This document shows, piece after piece, positions 45,671 to 55,509 of a stretch of DNA of 64,000 bases. The notes beneath the pieces are model-generated. The model saw only the letters and a program-made list of their open reading frames with translations, did not search any database and had not been told where the DNA came from. Numbering within the stretch: position 1 is the first letter of the stretch; each line of letters opens with the position of its first letter. This DNA comes from Mucilaginibacter xinganensis. GTDB taxonomy: Bacteria; Bacteroidota; Bacteroidia; Sphingobacteriales; Sphingobacteriaceae. The DNA lies in the NCBI GenBank assembly GCA_026225055.1, contig JAMFSA010000194.1, forward strand, positions 62,001-126,000. Direction: 5' to 3'. Both the position numbers and the translations under genes were made by a program.

Positions 45671-45822
45671 AAAACTGATTTTTAAAATTTGGTGTGGATT
45701 GCGCTTATGATTACTTCAGTAAATTTAACATCAGGCGTGAGCATCCTAATAAAGGACTTTGTGAACGGAGGATTTTCATTTGCGAACAAATAGTAAAGCC
45801 GTTTAAAGGTTGCTATGAATAG

Positions 45823-47106
45823 TTATTTTATGACCACTTTAGTAATACTTTTAACAGCTGCGCTTCCTGAACTTAAAAGCGTATTGCAGATGTATAGGTT
45901 CCCGGATTTATCCAGGCCCAGCCCATCCGGAAAATTAACGGTCGCCACATTCAAACTTCCATATGAAAGCGGTAAAAAGCCCGAGCCCTTGATGAACGTG
46001 GTAACAACACCGAGTCTGTTGATCATACGCACAGTCCAAAAGCCCACCCCATTAATATTATTATCACTAACAAATACGTTACCCGCGTTATCTACGGCCA
46101 ATGCCTGCGGATAATAAAATTGTGCTACTTTAGCTGAGCCATCGTTCATACCTGCGGTACCGCTACCTGCGAGTGTTGTAACGGCACCGTTAGTACTGAT
46201 CCTCCTGACATTTAAATATTTATTATCACTGACATAGATATCACCTGCAGCGTCGGTAGCAATTCCTTCTATATTACCGAATTCTGCGGATGCAGCGGGT
46301 CCGTCTATACTTCCATCGGTTCCATTGCCTGCCAGCGTACTCACCACCCCTGCAGGCGTTATTTTCCGCACCCTGTGGGCGTCATTAACATATAAATTCC
46401 CGGCCATGTCAATCGCCAGACCAAGCGGACTGGTAAATTGAGCTTTGTCTCCTGGCCCGTCCGTGTATCCGGCCAGCCCTGATCCGGCGAAAATACTAAC
46501 CACGCCTAAAGCATTAATCTTATTGATGCAAAAACCGGTCGAATTCGTTACATACACATTACCCGCAGCATCAACCGTTGTGCCCCATAGCTGATTAAAT
46601 GCATTGGGCGCTGCTGAGGCTATCATTGCCAGAGAACTGATCACACCCTGGGGCGAGACTTTATAAACTGTTTTCGCCCCGTCATCGCCATAAGCATTAC
46701 CTGATCCGTCAAAGCCGATATGTTCCAGGTATTGAGCAGCAAACTCAGTCGCTAACCCTGATGTTACAGTAAAATCAGATGATATGGTTAAAACGATCCC
46801 CTTAGTGGTAATTCTAACTTTGCCGGTCGTGGCATTTTCGGGAACGGTCACGACCAAAGCAGTGTCGCTCGCAGCATCTACGACAGCTACTACCCCGTTG
46901 AACGAAACGGCATTCTCATCGATTTGTGTGCTAAAATGTTGTCCCGTGATCGTTACCACACTATTTGGCAATGCTTTTTGGGGGATGATAGCATTCAATA
47001 CTGGGGTAGTATTTTTCTCTTTCGTGCAGGCAGCGAAGTTGATTATAAACAGGACTGCTATTCCCTCCAGGCACAAGTTATAATATTTCGTATATTTTCT
47101 TTTCAT
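45823..47106 (-). CDS. Lipoprotein with IPT/TIG domain and NHL-type propeller
   Basis: 427 residues; lipobox region IINFAACTKEKN. An IPT/TIG domain (A-I-I-P-Q-K-A-L-P-N-S-V-V-T-I-T-G) is followed by NHL-like repeats (TVDAAGNVYVTN, AIDMAGNLYVND, ATDAAGDIYVSD, AVDNAGNVFVSD, GLDKSGNLYICN), five to six blades. Typical of Bacteroidota surface lipoproteins that bind glycans or proteins. Substrate unknown. Confidence 0.82.
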   Translation of the reverse strand: MKRKYTKYYNLCLEGIAVLFIINFAACTKEKNTTPVLNAIIPQKALPNSVVTITGQHFSTQIDENAVSFNGVVAVVDAASDTALVVTVPENATTGKVRITTKGIVLTISSDFTVTSGLATEFAAQYLEHIGFDGSGNAYGDDGAKTVYKVSPQGVISSLAMIASAAPNAFNQLWGTTVDAAGNVYVTNSTGFCINKINALGVVSIFAGSGLAGYTDGPGDKAQFTSPLGLAIDMAGNLYVNDAHRVRKITPAGVVSTLAGNGTDGSIDGPAASAEFGNIEGIATDAAGDIYVSDNKYLNVRRISTNGAVTTLAGSGTAGMNDGSAKVAQFYYPQALAVDNAGNVFVSDNNINGVGFWTVRMINRLGVVTTFIKGSGFLPLSYGSLNVATVNFPDGLGLDKSGNLYICNTLLSSGSAAVKSITKVVIK

Positions 47107-47298
47107 AGGATCGGACGTGGTTTTAAACTATAATAAATACATTTAAAAATAACTGATCTGGTTTATCCTTTGGACTGGACTTTACGAACAGCCTTTATTT
47201 CCTTGTAAACAGCTGCTTTCCTGACACAAAGAAAACGCATCGATTATTTGCGCTTTCAAGGCAAAATGCCGTACTTAACCAGTCAGTATCTATATATA

Positions 47299-48063
47299 AT
47301 GGAAAAGGTAAAAGTCCTGATTGTTGAAGATGAATTGATCATAGCAGAGTCGTTAAAAGTGATGCTTATAGACATGGGCTACGATGTGCCCGCTATTTTT
47401 ACGTCAGGGAAAGCAACACTGGAAAACTTTAACCCGGAATTGGCGGATATCATCTTGATGGATATCCAGCTTTCTGGTGGCATTAACGGGGTAGACACTT
47501 CCATCGAGATCAGGAAAATCAGCACAGCCCCTATTATTTTTATAACAGACAATCAGGACGAATATTTACGAAAAAAAGCCATTTACGAAACCAATAGCGT
47601 ACAATATCTGACAAAGCCTTTCTCCCGGCTGGACATATCAATCGCCATTGATCTTGCAATAAAGACTATCAAGCGGCATGAATTAGCGTTAAGGAAAATA
47701 AATAATTCCTCGTTCCTGATCAATGAATGTATTTTTGTCAAGGATAACCAGGGTTATAGAAAAATCATGACCAGCGATATCTTGTTCCTTAAAGCTGATG
47801 GCAGCTATTGCAAATTGATATATCAAAACAGCGGGAGAAAAGATATTGACCAGCAGGAAAGCATTTTATTTAGTGAAAACTTAAGTTTTCTGGAAGAAAA
47901 ACTCTCATTTGCAAAAGGACTAGTTCGTATTCATCGCTCTTTTATTGTTAATATCAACGAAGTGAAAAAGATTCACGAAAATAGGCTATGGATTCTGCAG
48001 CACGAAATCCCTATAGGAAAAACCTATAAAAATGAGATTCGTGATCGGTTTAGATTTATATAA
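47299..48063 (+). CDS. LytTR response regulator
   Basis: 254 residues from the ATG of MEKVKVLI. Receiver domain with Glu10/Asp11 and phospho-Asp55 (ILMDIQLSGG), Lys in YLTKPFS. A LytTR DNA-binding domain follows: DILFLKADGSYCKL and VRIHRSFIVNINEVKK. No kinase is adjacent; the HisKA_2 kinase 5 kb to the left is a possible partner. LytTR regulators usually act on surface or virulence genes. Confidence 0.9.
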   Translation: MEKVKVLIVEDELIIAESLKVMLIDMGYDVPAIFTSGKATLENFNPELADIILMDIQLSGGINGVDTSIEIRKISTAPIIFITDNQDEYLRKKAIYETNSVQYLTKPFSRLDISIAIDLAIKTIKRHELALRKINNSSFLINECIFVKDNQGYRKIMTSDILFLKADGSYCKLIYQNSGRKDIDQQESILFSENLSFLEEKLSFAKGLVRIHRSFIVNINEVKKIHENRLWILQHEIPIGKTYKNEIRDRFRFI

Positions 48064-48295
48064 TAATGCTGTTTAACTATAGTTCGGAAATCTCCCAGAT
48101 GCCCATGACAGTGCGGACCTCGAACCATTTTTTGGGGACAAACCATGCTTTGGAGCAAACTAAGGCATTTTTCTTAATGCTTGCCGTGCATAAGTGAAGA
48201 ATTTCTTAATTCCCAAGTTTAACCACGCAGCTTTTCTAAACTAAATGTCATCACCTTAGAGAAGTTGCATCTGAAAGATGACAACTAAACTGTTA

Positions 48296-48526
48296 TCACT
48301 CTTTAAGGCGTGAGATTTCATTTTTACAAGACAATATACGACTTTTAAGACTTTCGATATTTCTTTTACCGCTTTCCTGATAGTGTTGAGGGGCCTTTAA
48401 AGAGCGCTTGCTTGCCATATTAGTCTTCTCAATTTCCATATTTCTTTGAAAGTTTGCAATTTGACTTTTAAGTTCCGCTATCCTTCCTTTTTTGTCTGTT
48501 ATGAAGAGTGATGATAGAAATCCCAT
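48296..48526 (-). CDS. Small coiled-coil protein
   Basis: 76 residues, almost entirely coiled coil (GRIAELKSQIANFQRNMEIE, ESLKSRILSCKNEISRL). No family and no signal peptide. Stands alone. Confidence 0.5.
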   Translation of the reverse strand: MGFLSSLFITDKKGRIAELKSQIANFQRNMEIEKTNMASKRSLKAPQHYQESGKRNIESLKSRILSCKNEISRLKE

Positions 48527-48718
48527 ATTAATATTTTAATTATAAAAGCCAAAGTAATAAACGAAACCGATTTCGGCGAGTTGAAATTGCGTGTAAAATT
48601 ACAACCAGCAATTTATCAATATTCAAAGTTCTGCAGAATCGCAGTTATTCTTTGTGTCTATTAAGCCATTTAGCAACTGCAAGTCGGATTAACTGAAATC
48701 GTTATAGCCTTTCGCTGT

Positions 48719-49111
48719 TCAACAAAAATAAATTTTACCTTCATTAAGCACCTTTGACTTCCTCCTTGGCCGTTCGGGCTTCATAAAATCCATGAGCTTG
48801 TTCGCCACTTGACGTTTTGATTCACTGGCAAAGCCCTTCCAATAGTTTTGTGTGGTATTCATCGTGGTATGCCCCAAGGCTTCCTGCGCAAATTCCAGAC
48901 CCATTGTTCTGGTAACTTGAGTGGTATAGGTATGTCTTGCTTCCATAGTTGCAATATGAATATCCATTTTCAGCTGGGACGCTAAACTCTTCATATGCTG
49001 GTTCACAAATCTTATAAAATTCTGATTAACGCGTAATTTTTCTTTTGCTGACATTCCGGGTTGAAAAATCGGAAAGACATAATCATTTAAGTTCCCGCGC
49101 TTATTGCACTG
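48719..49111 (-). pseudogene. C-terminal stub of a tyrosine recombinase
   Basis: About 130 codons; the ATG at 49054 is internal, and homology extends to a stop near 49112. The catalytic box II is seen as ATMEARHTYTTQV (Bacteroidota style with Arg), then QEALGHTTMNTTQNYW with the His of LGH and the nucleophile Tyr. The N-terminal arm and the box I Arg are missing, so it cannot recombine DNA. Marks the edge of an old mobile-element insertion. Confidence 0.8.
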
Positions 49112-49198
49112 CTATTTTCAGTTGGTTTACCTGTTTTCGCATATCCGCTAAGGAAAATTTGGAGTTTTTTGAGTTTGATTGCCGGGCTTATTACTAAG

Positions 49199-49939
49199 CT
49201 ATTTTGTATAAAGCCATTCCTTGGCAAGGGCTGTGTTCAGCACGATATACGCTGTATTATTCCTGGCATAGGGGATCAATATTTTCTTCGATTTGGCAAG
49301 GATCAGGTCAATAAGTTCACTGTCATAACACCTGCCATCTATGCTATCCTTAACTGTTCTGTAATCGATTATTGGCTTAGCCTTAAGCAACATATAGTAA
49401 ACTATTTTTGATTGATAAAAGGGAAGCATTTTCATTACCGATGAATCCACCGATTTGGCGGCATTATCGTCTATTAATTCCACCCCGTTTCCGTCTCCCC
49501 CATCGACTTTACAGTTAATAAATTCATTGGGGTACATCTTAATAATGCGTTTTATATTGTCGGCCCTTTCCGCTGTTGCTTTTTTATCGAATCCGGTATC
49601 GTCCGGATCCAAAGTAATCAAACCGGCCAGTACCATTAAATTTTTATATTTCTGATTATTCGCCTGCAACCATGATTTAATTGAATTTGCAGCAATTAGG
49701 TCGGTGTAGGAAGAATCTGCTTTGATTTTTAAAATTATACCGCAGCCGATGGTCACCCCGCAAACAACACTTGTAAAGATCCTTTTTAGTTTTTTATTAT
49801 CATCGTTATATAACTTATCAGCCACGCCAATCACCACATAGGCGATAACCAGGGCAATAAGTATCAATAAGGCGAGCCACGCAAGCCAGTCAAGTTGTCC
49901 TATAAATTCATATAATGCTTTAGTATCCTCAATTTTCAT
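49199..49939 (-). CDS. Two-TM hypothetical protein, paralogue A
   Basis: 246 residues. N-terminal motif EFIGQLDW and two membrane helices (about 18-40 and 53-68), with G-V-A-D-K-L-Y between, then a soluble domain (INCKVDGGDGNGVELIDD, GRCYDSELIDLILAK). It is a clear paralogue of the gene at 51158. Function unknown. Confidence 0.68.
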   Translation of the reverse strand: MKIEDTKALYEFIGQLDWLAWLALLILIALVIAYVVIGVADKLYNDDNKKLKRIFTSVVCGVTIGCGIILKIKADSSYTDLIAANSIKSWLQANNQKYKNLMVLAGLITLDPDDTGFDKKATAERADNIKRIIKMYPNEFINCKVDGGDGNGVELIDDNAAKSVDSSVMKMLPFYQSKIVYYMLLKAKPIIDYRTVKDSIDGRCYDSELIDLILAKSKKILIPYARNNTAYIVLNTALAKEWLYTK

Positions 49940-50445
49940 TTTTTAAGCTAATTTCATGATCGATACAATGGTCTGGATACCTTGATTTTCATTAGAGTTA
50001 CTCAGTAATTAAAACTGAAGCAACCCGTGAAAACACCCTATTTATCGGCTAAAAGTAAGTACCGCTTAGTTTCTTACTTATCCTCAACACGTCCCACCTA
50101 TTTCGCCAAGGGAGTTAGTTGATTTAAGGTTTTAGTTTTTTAAGTTGTTTGGGCATTCCCCGTTTGTCACCGGGGTCCGGCTATCCGCTATGTCCCTGGC
50201 CCAATGGTTATCAGGACGGTGGATGCGGTGCTATTCGTAATTCGGGGTTCAGGATCGCGCAACAAAAAGTGTGAAAACACGGGTTGTAAAAGCCTTTGCA
50301 CTATTATAACTTAGTAGTAATGCTTTAAAAACCCTTTCCCTTGACGATAATAAGGACAGGACTATTGGGTTTTCGTAACGATATCCCAGCCTAAGACCTG
50401 CTATCGCCAACTCTGGCCGGAAACCAATCAAATCAATTTATAAAG
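49940..50445. other. Intergenic region, no supported gene
   Basis: About 500 bases. It includes AAGTAAG/CTTACTT (50056-50081 region), a short inverted repeat. A 60-codon minus-strand frame (50249-50431) is not accepted. Confidence 0.35.
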
Positions 50446-50890
50446 ATGGCAATACAGAAAAAACTAACCAGCAAAAAAGATCAGGTCATTAAAGAGTTGC
50501 AGCGCCTCGATGACGAGGCAAGCGACAACGAAATTGTCGTCGCTTTTGCAAGCGCAATGAACCATCGGCTCTGGCGTTCGGTCCAAGGCCAGTGGGTATT
50601 TGGATGTTCTCTGGTGCTGACGGCTGTCTGTGTCGGCCTGATCCTGCGCGCCCCGGGCAATAAAGTGCTGGTATTACTCATTTATGCTTTTTGGACCGTC
50701 TCCCCCCCCTGCCTGGTTGTTATATGAATATGTCTGGCTCTTTCCTTCCGAGCTTAAATATAACAGCACCGAAATGGAGGATATAAAATACGCGCAGGGG
50801 CTGGCCGGAAAAGTTTAGGCTGGCCTTGTTGTGGTGATGACCGCGACGATCGCTTACTATTTAAAAGTTAATCCTTTCGATTTTAAATAA
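50446..50890 (+). pseudogene. Frameshifted membrane protein
   Basis: Starts MAIQKKLTSKKDQ; a membrane helix (WVFGCSLVLTAVCVGLIL) and a second (VLVLLIYAFWTV) follow. At a run of eight C (50702-50709) the frame shifts: downstream the other phase reads P-A-W-L-L-Y-E-Y-V-W-L-F. That phase then meets an internal TAG (AGK-V-stop) before continuing V-V-V-M-T-A-T-I-A-Y-Y to the stop at 50888. Two defects suggest decay. It lies between the two paralogues at 49199 and 51158. Confidence 0.65.
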
Positions 50891-51157
50891 TAGCGGGGAG
50901 CCGTCGGGGCGGTGTTTAAGGGAAAGGTGGCGTATTTGGCCATTTTTCGCCTGCCGATGCTTCTCGGTATCATTTGCACATCCTGCTGTTATATGTAATA
51001 GCGGTGATTTATACGATATAACAATTCACATCAATTTCTTAAATAACTTTTCAAAAGCAAAATCTCAGTACTAACCAATAAAGCGTTTTTTACCATGTAT
51101 AGCTATTGAATTGAGCAATTTATTACCTACCTTTAACTACCTAAATTTTAATACGAT

Positions 51158-51958
51158 ATGAAAATAAATGATGCAATTAGCGCTTACGATTTCTTAGGAA
51201 AACTAGACTGGTTTGGAATTATAGGATTAACACTCATAATTGTTTTGATAGTAGTTTTTTTTGTCGCCGGCATTTCAGACAAACTTTTCACAGATAATCA
51301 AACAAAACAGATCATAGCTTTGGTCGCGATAATTTTGGTAGTTGTCGGTATAGTGATCCTTAAGCTGGAGGCGGATCGCAACAACACCTACCTGGCGAGG
51401 GCGAATAACATCAAAACCTACATGCTTGAAAACAATGAACCGGTGGTAGGCTATAAAGAATTGAGCTTTAATACTGATTTTGGAGGCGATTCGTCTTGTG
51501 ACATTAAAGATAAAAACTGTGCAAAATGCGTTCTAAGAAGGACTCTGGAAATGCAAGATGTGATCACCCGGTTTCCGGATGATTTTGCACAGACCGATAT
51601 CGAAAGTGAAGTAGAGATGAAAGACAATATGGGAGTTGCTTTGATAAATGAAAAGGTGTTAAACTTATTCGCTGCCAAGTATGAAAAGCTATTTCCCTTA
51701 TTCAAAGAGAAAATACTTGCTTACATGAAAAACAGCAAGCAAGACACTTTAAATTATAAGTTTATAATTAATAATATTGATACGCGGTGTAGCAATAATG
51801 TATTAGACATGCTTGTAAGCAAAAACTCAGGATTATTTATTGCAATCTATGCACCCTATAATCGATATGATAAAACTTCAAAAGACCAAGAATATACGGA
51901 TGCATTAGAGATCAATCCGGATTCCACTTTTTACATATTTGGACGAAAAGCAAAATAA
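51158..51958 (+). CDS. Two-TM hypothetical protein, paralogue B
   Basis: 266 residues. Shares with paralogue A: AYDFLGKLDW, G-I-S-D-K-L-F between two membrane helices (about 20-39 and 49-66), I-L-K-x-E-A-D, R-F-P-x-x-F, and the terminal D-x-R-C. It also has a Cys-rich loop (SSCDIKDKNCAKC) absent from A. Opposite orientation to A. Function unknown. Confidence 0.7.
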   Translation: MKINDAISAYDFLGKLDWFGIIGLTLIIVLIVVFFVAGISDKLFTDNQTKQIIALVAIILVVVGIVILKLEADRNNTYLARANNIKTYMLENNEPVVGYKELSFNTDFGGDSSCDIKDKNCAKCVLRRTLEMQDVITRFPDDFAQTDIESEVEMKDNMGVALINEKVLNLFAAKYEKLFPLFKEKILAYMKNSKQDTLNYKFIINNIDTRCSNNVLDMLVSKNSGLFIAIYAPYNRYDKTSKDQEYTDALEINPDSTFYIFGRKAK

Positions 51959-52260
51959 TTAAACTATTCAGCAACTTCAATTAATATCAATAAGCCATTC
52001 TGTATTAACCGGCAAAAACTTTGACAGAAAGGAGATTCGGCAGTTGATTGCACCTACTACGCTTGCATCACATCTTGCTGACGCGTTAGCCGAAATATCG
52101 AAATGATTATGAATTAAACGCTTATTAGATTGGTTTTCATTCATTTAAAATTATAAGACAATTTGAGTACATAGTTCATTTCCTTCAAGTTCAAATGTAA
52201 ATCGTTTAATAAACCTATAATAATTTTTGTAAACGGTCATTGGCTGAGATTAGTTATATT
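51959..52260. other. Intergenic region, no gene seen
   Basis: About 300 AT-rich bases without an open frame of interest. Confidence 0.4.
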
Positions 52261-52860
52261 ATGGCTAAAAATATCTGGCCGGGTTTGTCGTCATATAATT
52301 TGAAATCGCTATGCAATGAACGTAAATCACTTTCGATCATCACCGCGCCGGAGCCGACGCCAAGGCCACAGCCGGGTTAATCTTGCTGGCTTTGGCGAAA
52401 AAGGGAATTGATAACGTTGACGACGTTAAAACCAAAGGCCGGATGGCAATAGGTAATTTATGCAGCACCGGTTATCAACCTTACCAAACGATCAGAACTT
52501 ACCTAAAACCGGATTTTAGCGCTGTCGCGACTGATACCTCCCACCATGACCGCGAGTGTTTATTTTATGAGCAAAAAGTTGTCTTTACAGGTAAACTCTC
52601 TTCTATGGATCTGCGGCTCAAAAAATAGTCATTTCGATTGGCGGCCGGATAACAGAGGGCGTTACCCGGGATACCGATTACCTGGTAGTTGGATTTCAGG
52701 ATTATCGTTATGTTGGCGAAGACGGGATGAGTTCCAAGCAAAAAAAAGCCATTGCGATGGTTAATTCCGGCGCTAATTTGGAAATTCTTCTGAAGACGAC
52801 TTTCTGAGAAACATCGACGGCAAATGGACCAGCATTAAAATCAAAATTGGGGAATATTGA
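52261..52860 (+). pseudogene. Decayed DnaQ-like exonuclease with BRCT domain
   Basis: Pieces in shifting frames spell the end of a DEDDh exonuclease (L-S-S-Y-N-L-K, then HHRAGADAKATA, the His-x-x-x-x-Asp ExoIII motif) and a BRCT domain (KVVFTGKLSSM, then IGGRITEGVTRDTDYLVVG, SEDDFL). At least three frameshifts are needed (near 52335, 52620 and 52785), two of them in homopolymers. The exonuclease start is missing. This domain pair is common in Bacteroidota genomes as a putative repair protein; here it is dead. Confidence 0.7.
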
Positions 52861-52889
52861 AAAACCTATATATCCCTAAATTTTTATTC

Positions 52890-53286
52890 TTATGCCTCCA
52901 ACATCTTATCCTGGTAACTTTTCGTACTGATCTTGCTCCAACCGCCCGCTTGTTTAGTCACCTGGATCTGGGTGCCGATCCTTTCTTTCAGCGCTTCGAC
53001 GTGCGATATGATGCCGACAGTTTTTCCCTTTTTCCAACGCGGAGATGGCTGTATCTAAGGTCTCAGCATCCAACGTACCGAAGCCTTCGTCAATGAACAA
53101 AGAATTGATCTGCACCTTTCTGCTGGCCAGGTCTGAAAGCCCCAAAGCCAATGCAAGACTAACTAAAAAGCTTTCACCACCGGAAAGCGTTGACATTGGG
53201 CGAACGGCATCGGCCTGGTAGCTGTCCACGATGAGCAACTCCAAGTCATTGGTGGTGCTTTTCTGGATTTGATACCGTTCGTTGGT
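52890..53286 (-). pseudogene. C-terminal end of an SbcC-like exonuclease ATPase
   Basis: The ABC-type end is clear: STLSGGESFLVSLALALGLS (signature), then SLFIDEGFGTLDAETL (Walker B). After residue A-L-E a frameshift in an A-run turns T-V-G-I-I-S-H-V-E-A-L-K into nonsense; in the other phase it reads on to a stop at 52890. The N-terminal ATPase half, coiled coil and zinc hook are absent. It is joined in frame to an unrelated upstream coding piece (53287-54044). Confidence 0.75.
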
Positions 53287-54044
53287 TTGCGTTACCTGGG
53301 AAAAAATAAAAGCGAACTCGACAGTTTTAGTATTTTTCCGTAAAATTTCAGACACCAGAGTTTTAAATAATTCATGCGGTAGGCTAAACATCCCCGTATT
53401 CAGAAAAATAATTCCAGCAGCAGTTACTGATCGACTCCTTTTGTAACTCTTGATTTGCGATGAGGCCTTTCTTACATTGTTTCTTAATGAATTTAAAATT
53501 AGCTTGTGATCAGCTAATGTAATTTCACCCCGTTCAATTGTAGGGTCGAGATCGACAGACCGATCCGGTAAGTTTGCGAAAATAATTGATAGATTTTTCT
53601 GCCGATCTTCATTCAATAAGGAGTCTATTTGTATATTTTTAAGTTCCATGATTATGTCATTCAGAATAAAATCAGGAGTTTCTACAGCAAAGTCAGGGAT
53701 TTTTGGCCACCAAGTTGCTCGAAAATTATAGTAAAATCGGCTTCGGAAAATCTTGGACTTGGAACCCGCCATTGCGCAGAACCGGGGTTTGAGCAAAAGC
53801 ATTAAAAGAATATTCATTACTTTGCGCATCCAAATAAGCTTGCCAAAAATCCCCGCCCTCTTTCACAAGCTCCTTCGATCAGAATGTCAGTGTATATATT
53901 CGAACAGATGAGATAATTTTCGGCGATTGAAATTTCATATATTTTGGTAACTGAAAAATCAGATTTCCGAATCATTATAATACAATTTGCAAATTGTTTA
54001 TTGACAACATCAAAGCCGTCATAAATGATTCTGGTGATCTCCAT
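53287..54044 (-). pseudogene. Frameshifted gene of unknown function fused to the SbcC tail
   Basis: Start MEITRIIYDGFDVV at 54044. After about 60 codons frame changes (near 53850) give D-F-W-Q-A-Y-L-D-A-Q-S-N-E, then another switch (near 53730) leads to FAVETPDFILNDIIMELKN and further coding up to the SbcC joint. The protein would be about 240 residues, soluble, with a hydrophobic segment AAGIIFLNTGMFSLP. No family is recognised. It lies 11 bases downstream of the HNH gene, possibly as its partner. Confidence 0.5.
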
Positions 54045-54055
54045 AAGTATCTAAA

Positions 54056-54480
54056 CTATCTTTTCGGGGATAACGCTAGGCCCGCTTCTGCCCCAATCCA
54101 AGCACCTATGATTGCGCCAAACGGACCGGCTATACCCATTCCAATAGCCAATCCGACGCTGCCAAGTCCTATTCGATTGTTTTGCTCAATCTGTTGCTTT
54201 TTTGCCGCGTTATAGGGGGCGCGAGAAACTCCGTTTCGATTTCTAACAGTTCTTGTGTGTAAAACACCCTTTTCTAAATTGCAGGGAATGCCGGCAGAAA
54301 ATACAAATTATTGAGGTGATCAGTTCCATCTTTAGCTTTTGGAATGGAATGTTCAACATGCCAACCTCCGCGGCTACCATGAATGCCGTAGTTTTTAAAC
54401 GATAATTTTCGGTGACAAATATGACAGCATCCATGTGTTCTGTCATAAATAAAGTTTAACTGTTGTTCGTTGAAACGCAT
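54056..54480 (-). pseudogene. HNH nuclease with glycine-zipper membrane tail, one frameshift
   Basis: From ATG 54480: N-F-I-Y-D-R-T-H-G-C-C-H-I-C and HVEHSIPKAKDGTDHLNNLY form an HNH site (C-x-x-C, H-x-x-H). A frameshift near 54305 breaks the next Cys pair; in the other phase I-P-C-N-L-E-K-G-V-L-H-T-R restores the zinc-binding end. The C-terminus has the glycine-zipper GLGSVGLAIGMGIAGPFGAI and ends at 54056. A nuclease tied to a membrane-active segment is the shape of several toxins and defence effectors. The frameshift may also be a sequencing artefact. Confidence 0.65.
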
Positions 54481-54611
54481 TGTGAAATTGCTTAATACAC
54501 AAAACTAATATATTTAGCAATACATGTGACGATAACTTTTCAACAAATTGGATATTAGTAAATTACCCGTCCAACGCGCATCTCGCCAAGAGCCTGCGGC
54601 TTTGGCCTCGA

Positions 54612-55499
54612 TCAAACCTCCAACTCCTCCTCCATCCTCTTCACCAAAGCCAATTTAATTTCATCCACATAACGAAACGATCCCAACCGTTTCCGCCGCG
54701 TCAAAGACTGCCATCGCCGGTGCGGTTTCCCCACTTTGACCCTGAAAACCATCTCTAAATACTCCATGATCTCCGTAATCGAAACATTTCCATTATTTAC
54801 CTGTCCCGTCACCCAGATACCATATGCGATCTCCACGAGGTTGATCGTCTCCCCTGTCCACTTCAAAGCGCCGGGCGGCAGTTGTAGCTGACCGCCCACG
54901 CCACCGCGAATTCCGCCCTCGCCGGTCGCCTGCCGTCCTTCCCCACCCCCATTTCGCAGCTGCCGGAGTTCATCTTCCAACCAACTCTGTAAATGTTCAT
55001 AGGCGATGAATTTGGCCCATAAATGATCGCCGTTGGTCGAGAACATCGGATCCGCGTCCGGCGTTTCAGGTAGCACCATGCCGGAAGGGCCAGCGTTCCG
55101 TAAAAACAGAACGGTGTCCAGATCTTTTGCCTCCAGCTGATAACATTGATATAGAAAGCCGAAGCGGTTGAAAAAGGTTTGTAACCGTTTCAGTTCGTCG
55201 GCGTAATAGGCTTCTGCCTGGCCCTCGCTTGCAGACGGCTTGCCTAAGAACAACGTTGCATATTCGGTCAGGTAGATCTGCTCGGCAACGAACAACGGCT
55301 TTTGAGATTTAAAGAAGCTGATCTCGGCTTCGTCGTTTGCAAAGCCTTCCGTCATCACCAGCACCTTCAAGCGGATCATGATGCTGCGCGCGCTGATCAG
55401 TGCGCCGCTCAGGCGGTTGACAGTGGCGGCGCCCATTTCCTGGTAAAAAGAGAGATCATCCTGTAGTTCTTGGTATAGTTTTTTTACTTGGATATTCAT
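54612..55499 (-). CDS. RteC-type protein
   Basis: 295 residues. The N-terminal helical part (LYQELQDDLSFYQ) and the C-terminal part A-L-K-W-T-G-E-T-I-N-L-V-E-I-A-Y-G, FRVKVGKPHRRWQSLTRRKR match RteC, which controls excision of CTnDOT-like conjugative transposons; relatives occur as chromosomal genes. A Gly-rich linker (about 185-205) is unusual. It is the third gene after an alpha-oxoamine synthase and a small protein, 10 bases from the latter. Confidence 0.75.
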   Translation of the reverse strand: MNIQVKKLYQELQDDLSFYQEMGAATVNRLSGALISARSIMIRLKVLVMTEGFANDEAEISFFKSQKPLFVAEQIYLTEYATLFLGKPSASEGQAEAYYADELKRLQTFFNRFGFLYQCYQLEAKDLDTVLFLRNAGPSGMVLPETPDADPMFSTNGDHLWAKFIAYEHLQSWLEDELRQLRNGGGEGRQATGEGGIRGGVGGQLQLPPGALKWTGETINLVEIAYGIWVTGQVNNGNVSITEIMEYLEMVFRVKVGKPHRRWQSLTRRKRLGSFRYVDEIKLALVKRMEEELEV

Positions 55500-55509
55500 A
55501 AGTCAAAAT

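Noticed and set aside
50249..50431. 60-codon minus-strand frame
   Set aside because: No recognisable domain, and it lies in an intergenic region with repeats.
53994..54215. 73-codon plus-strand frame
   Set aside because: It is the complement of the HNH glycine-zipper tail, which has much better coding character on the minus strand.
50446..54480. Interpreting the frameshifts as sequencing errors only
   Set aside because: Several genes here are also truncated and one has a separate nonsense codon, so decay is more likely, though a few homopolymer shifts could be errors.
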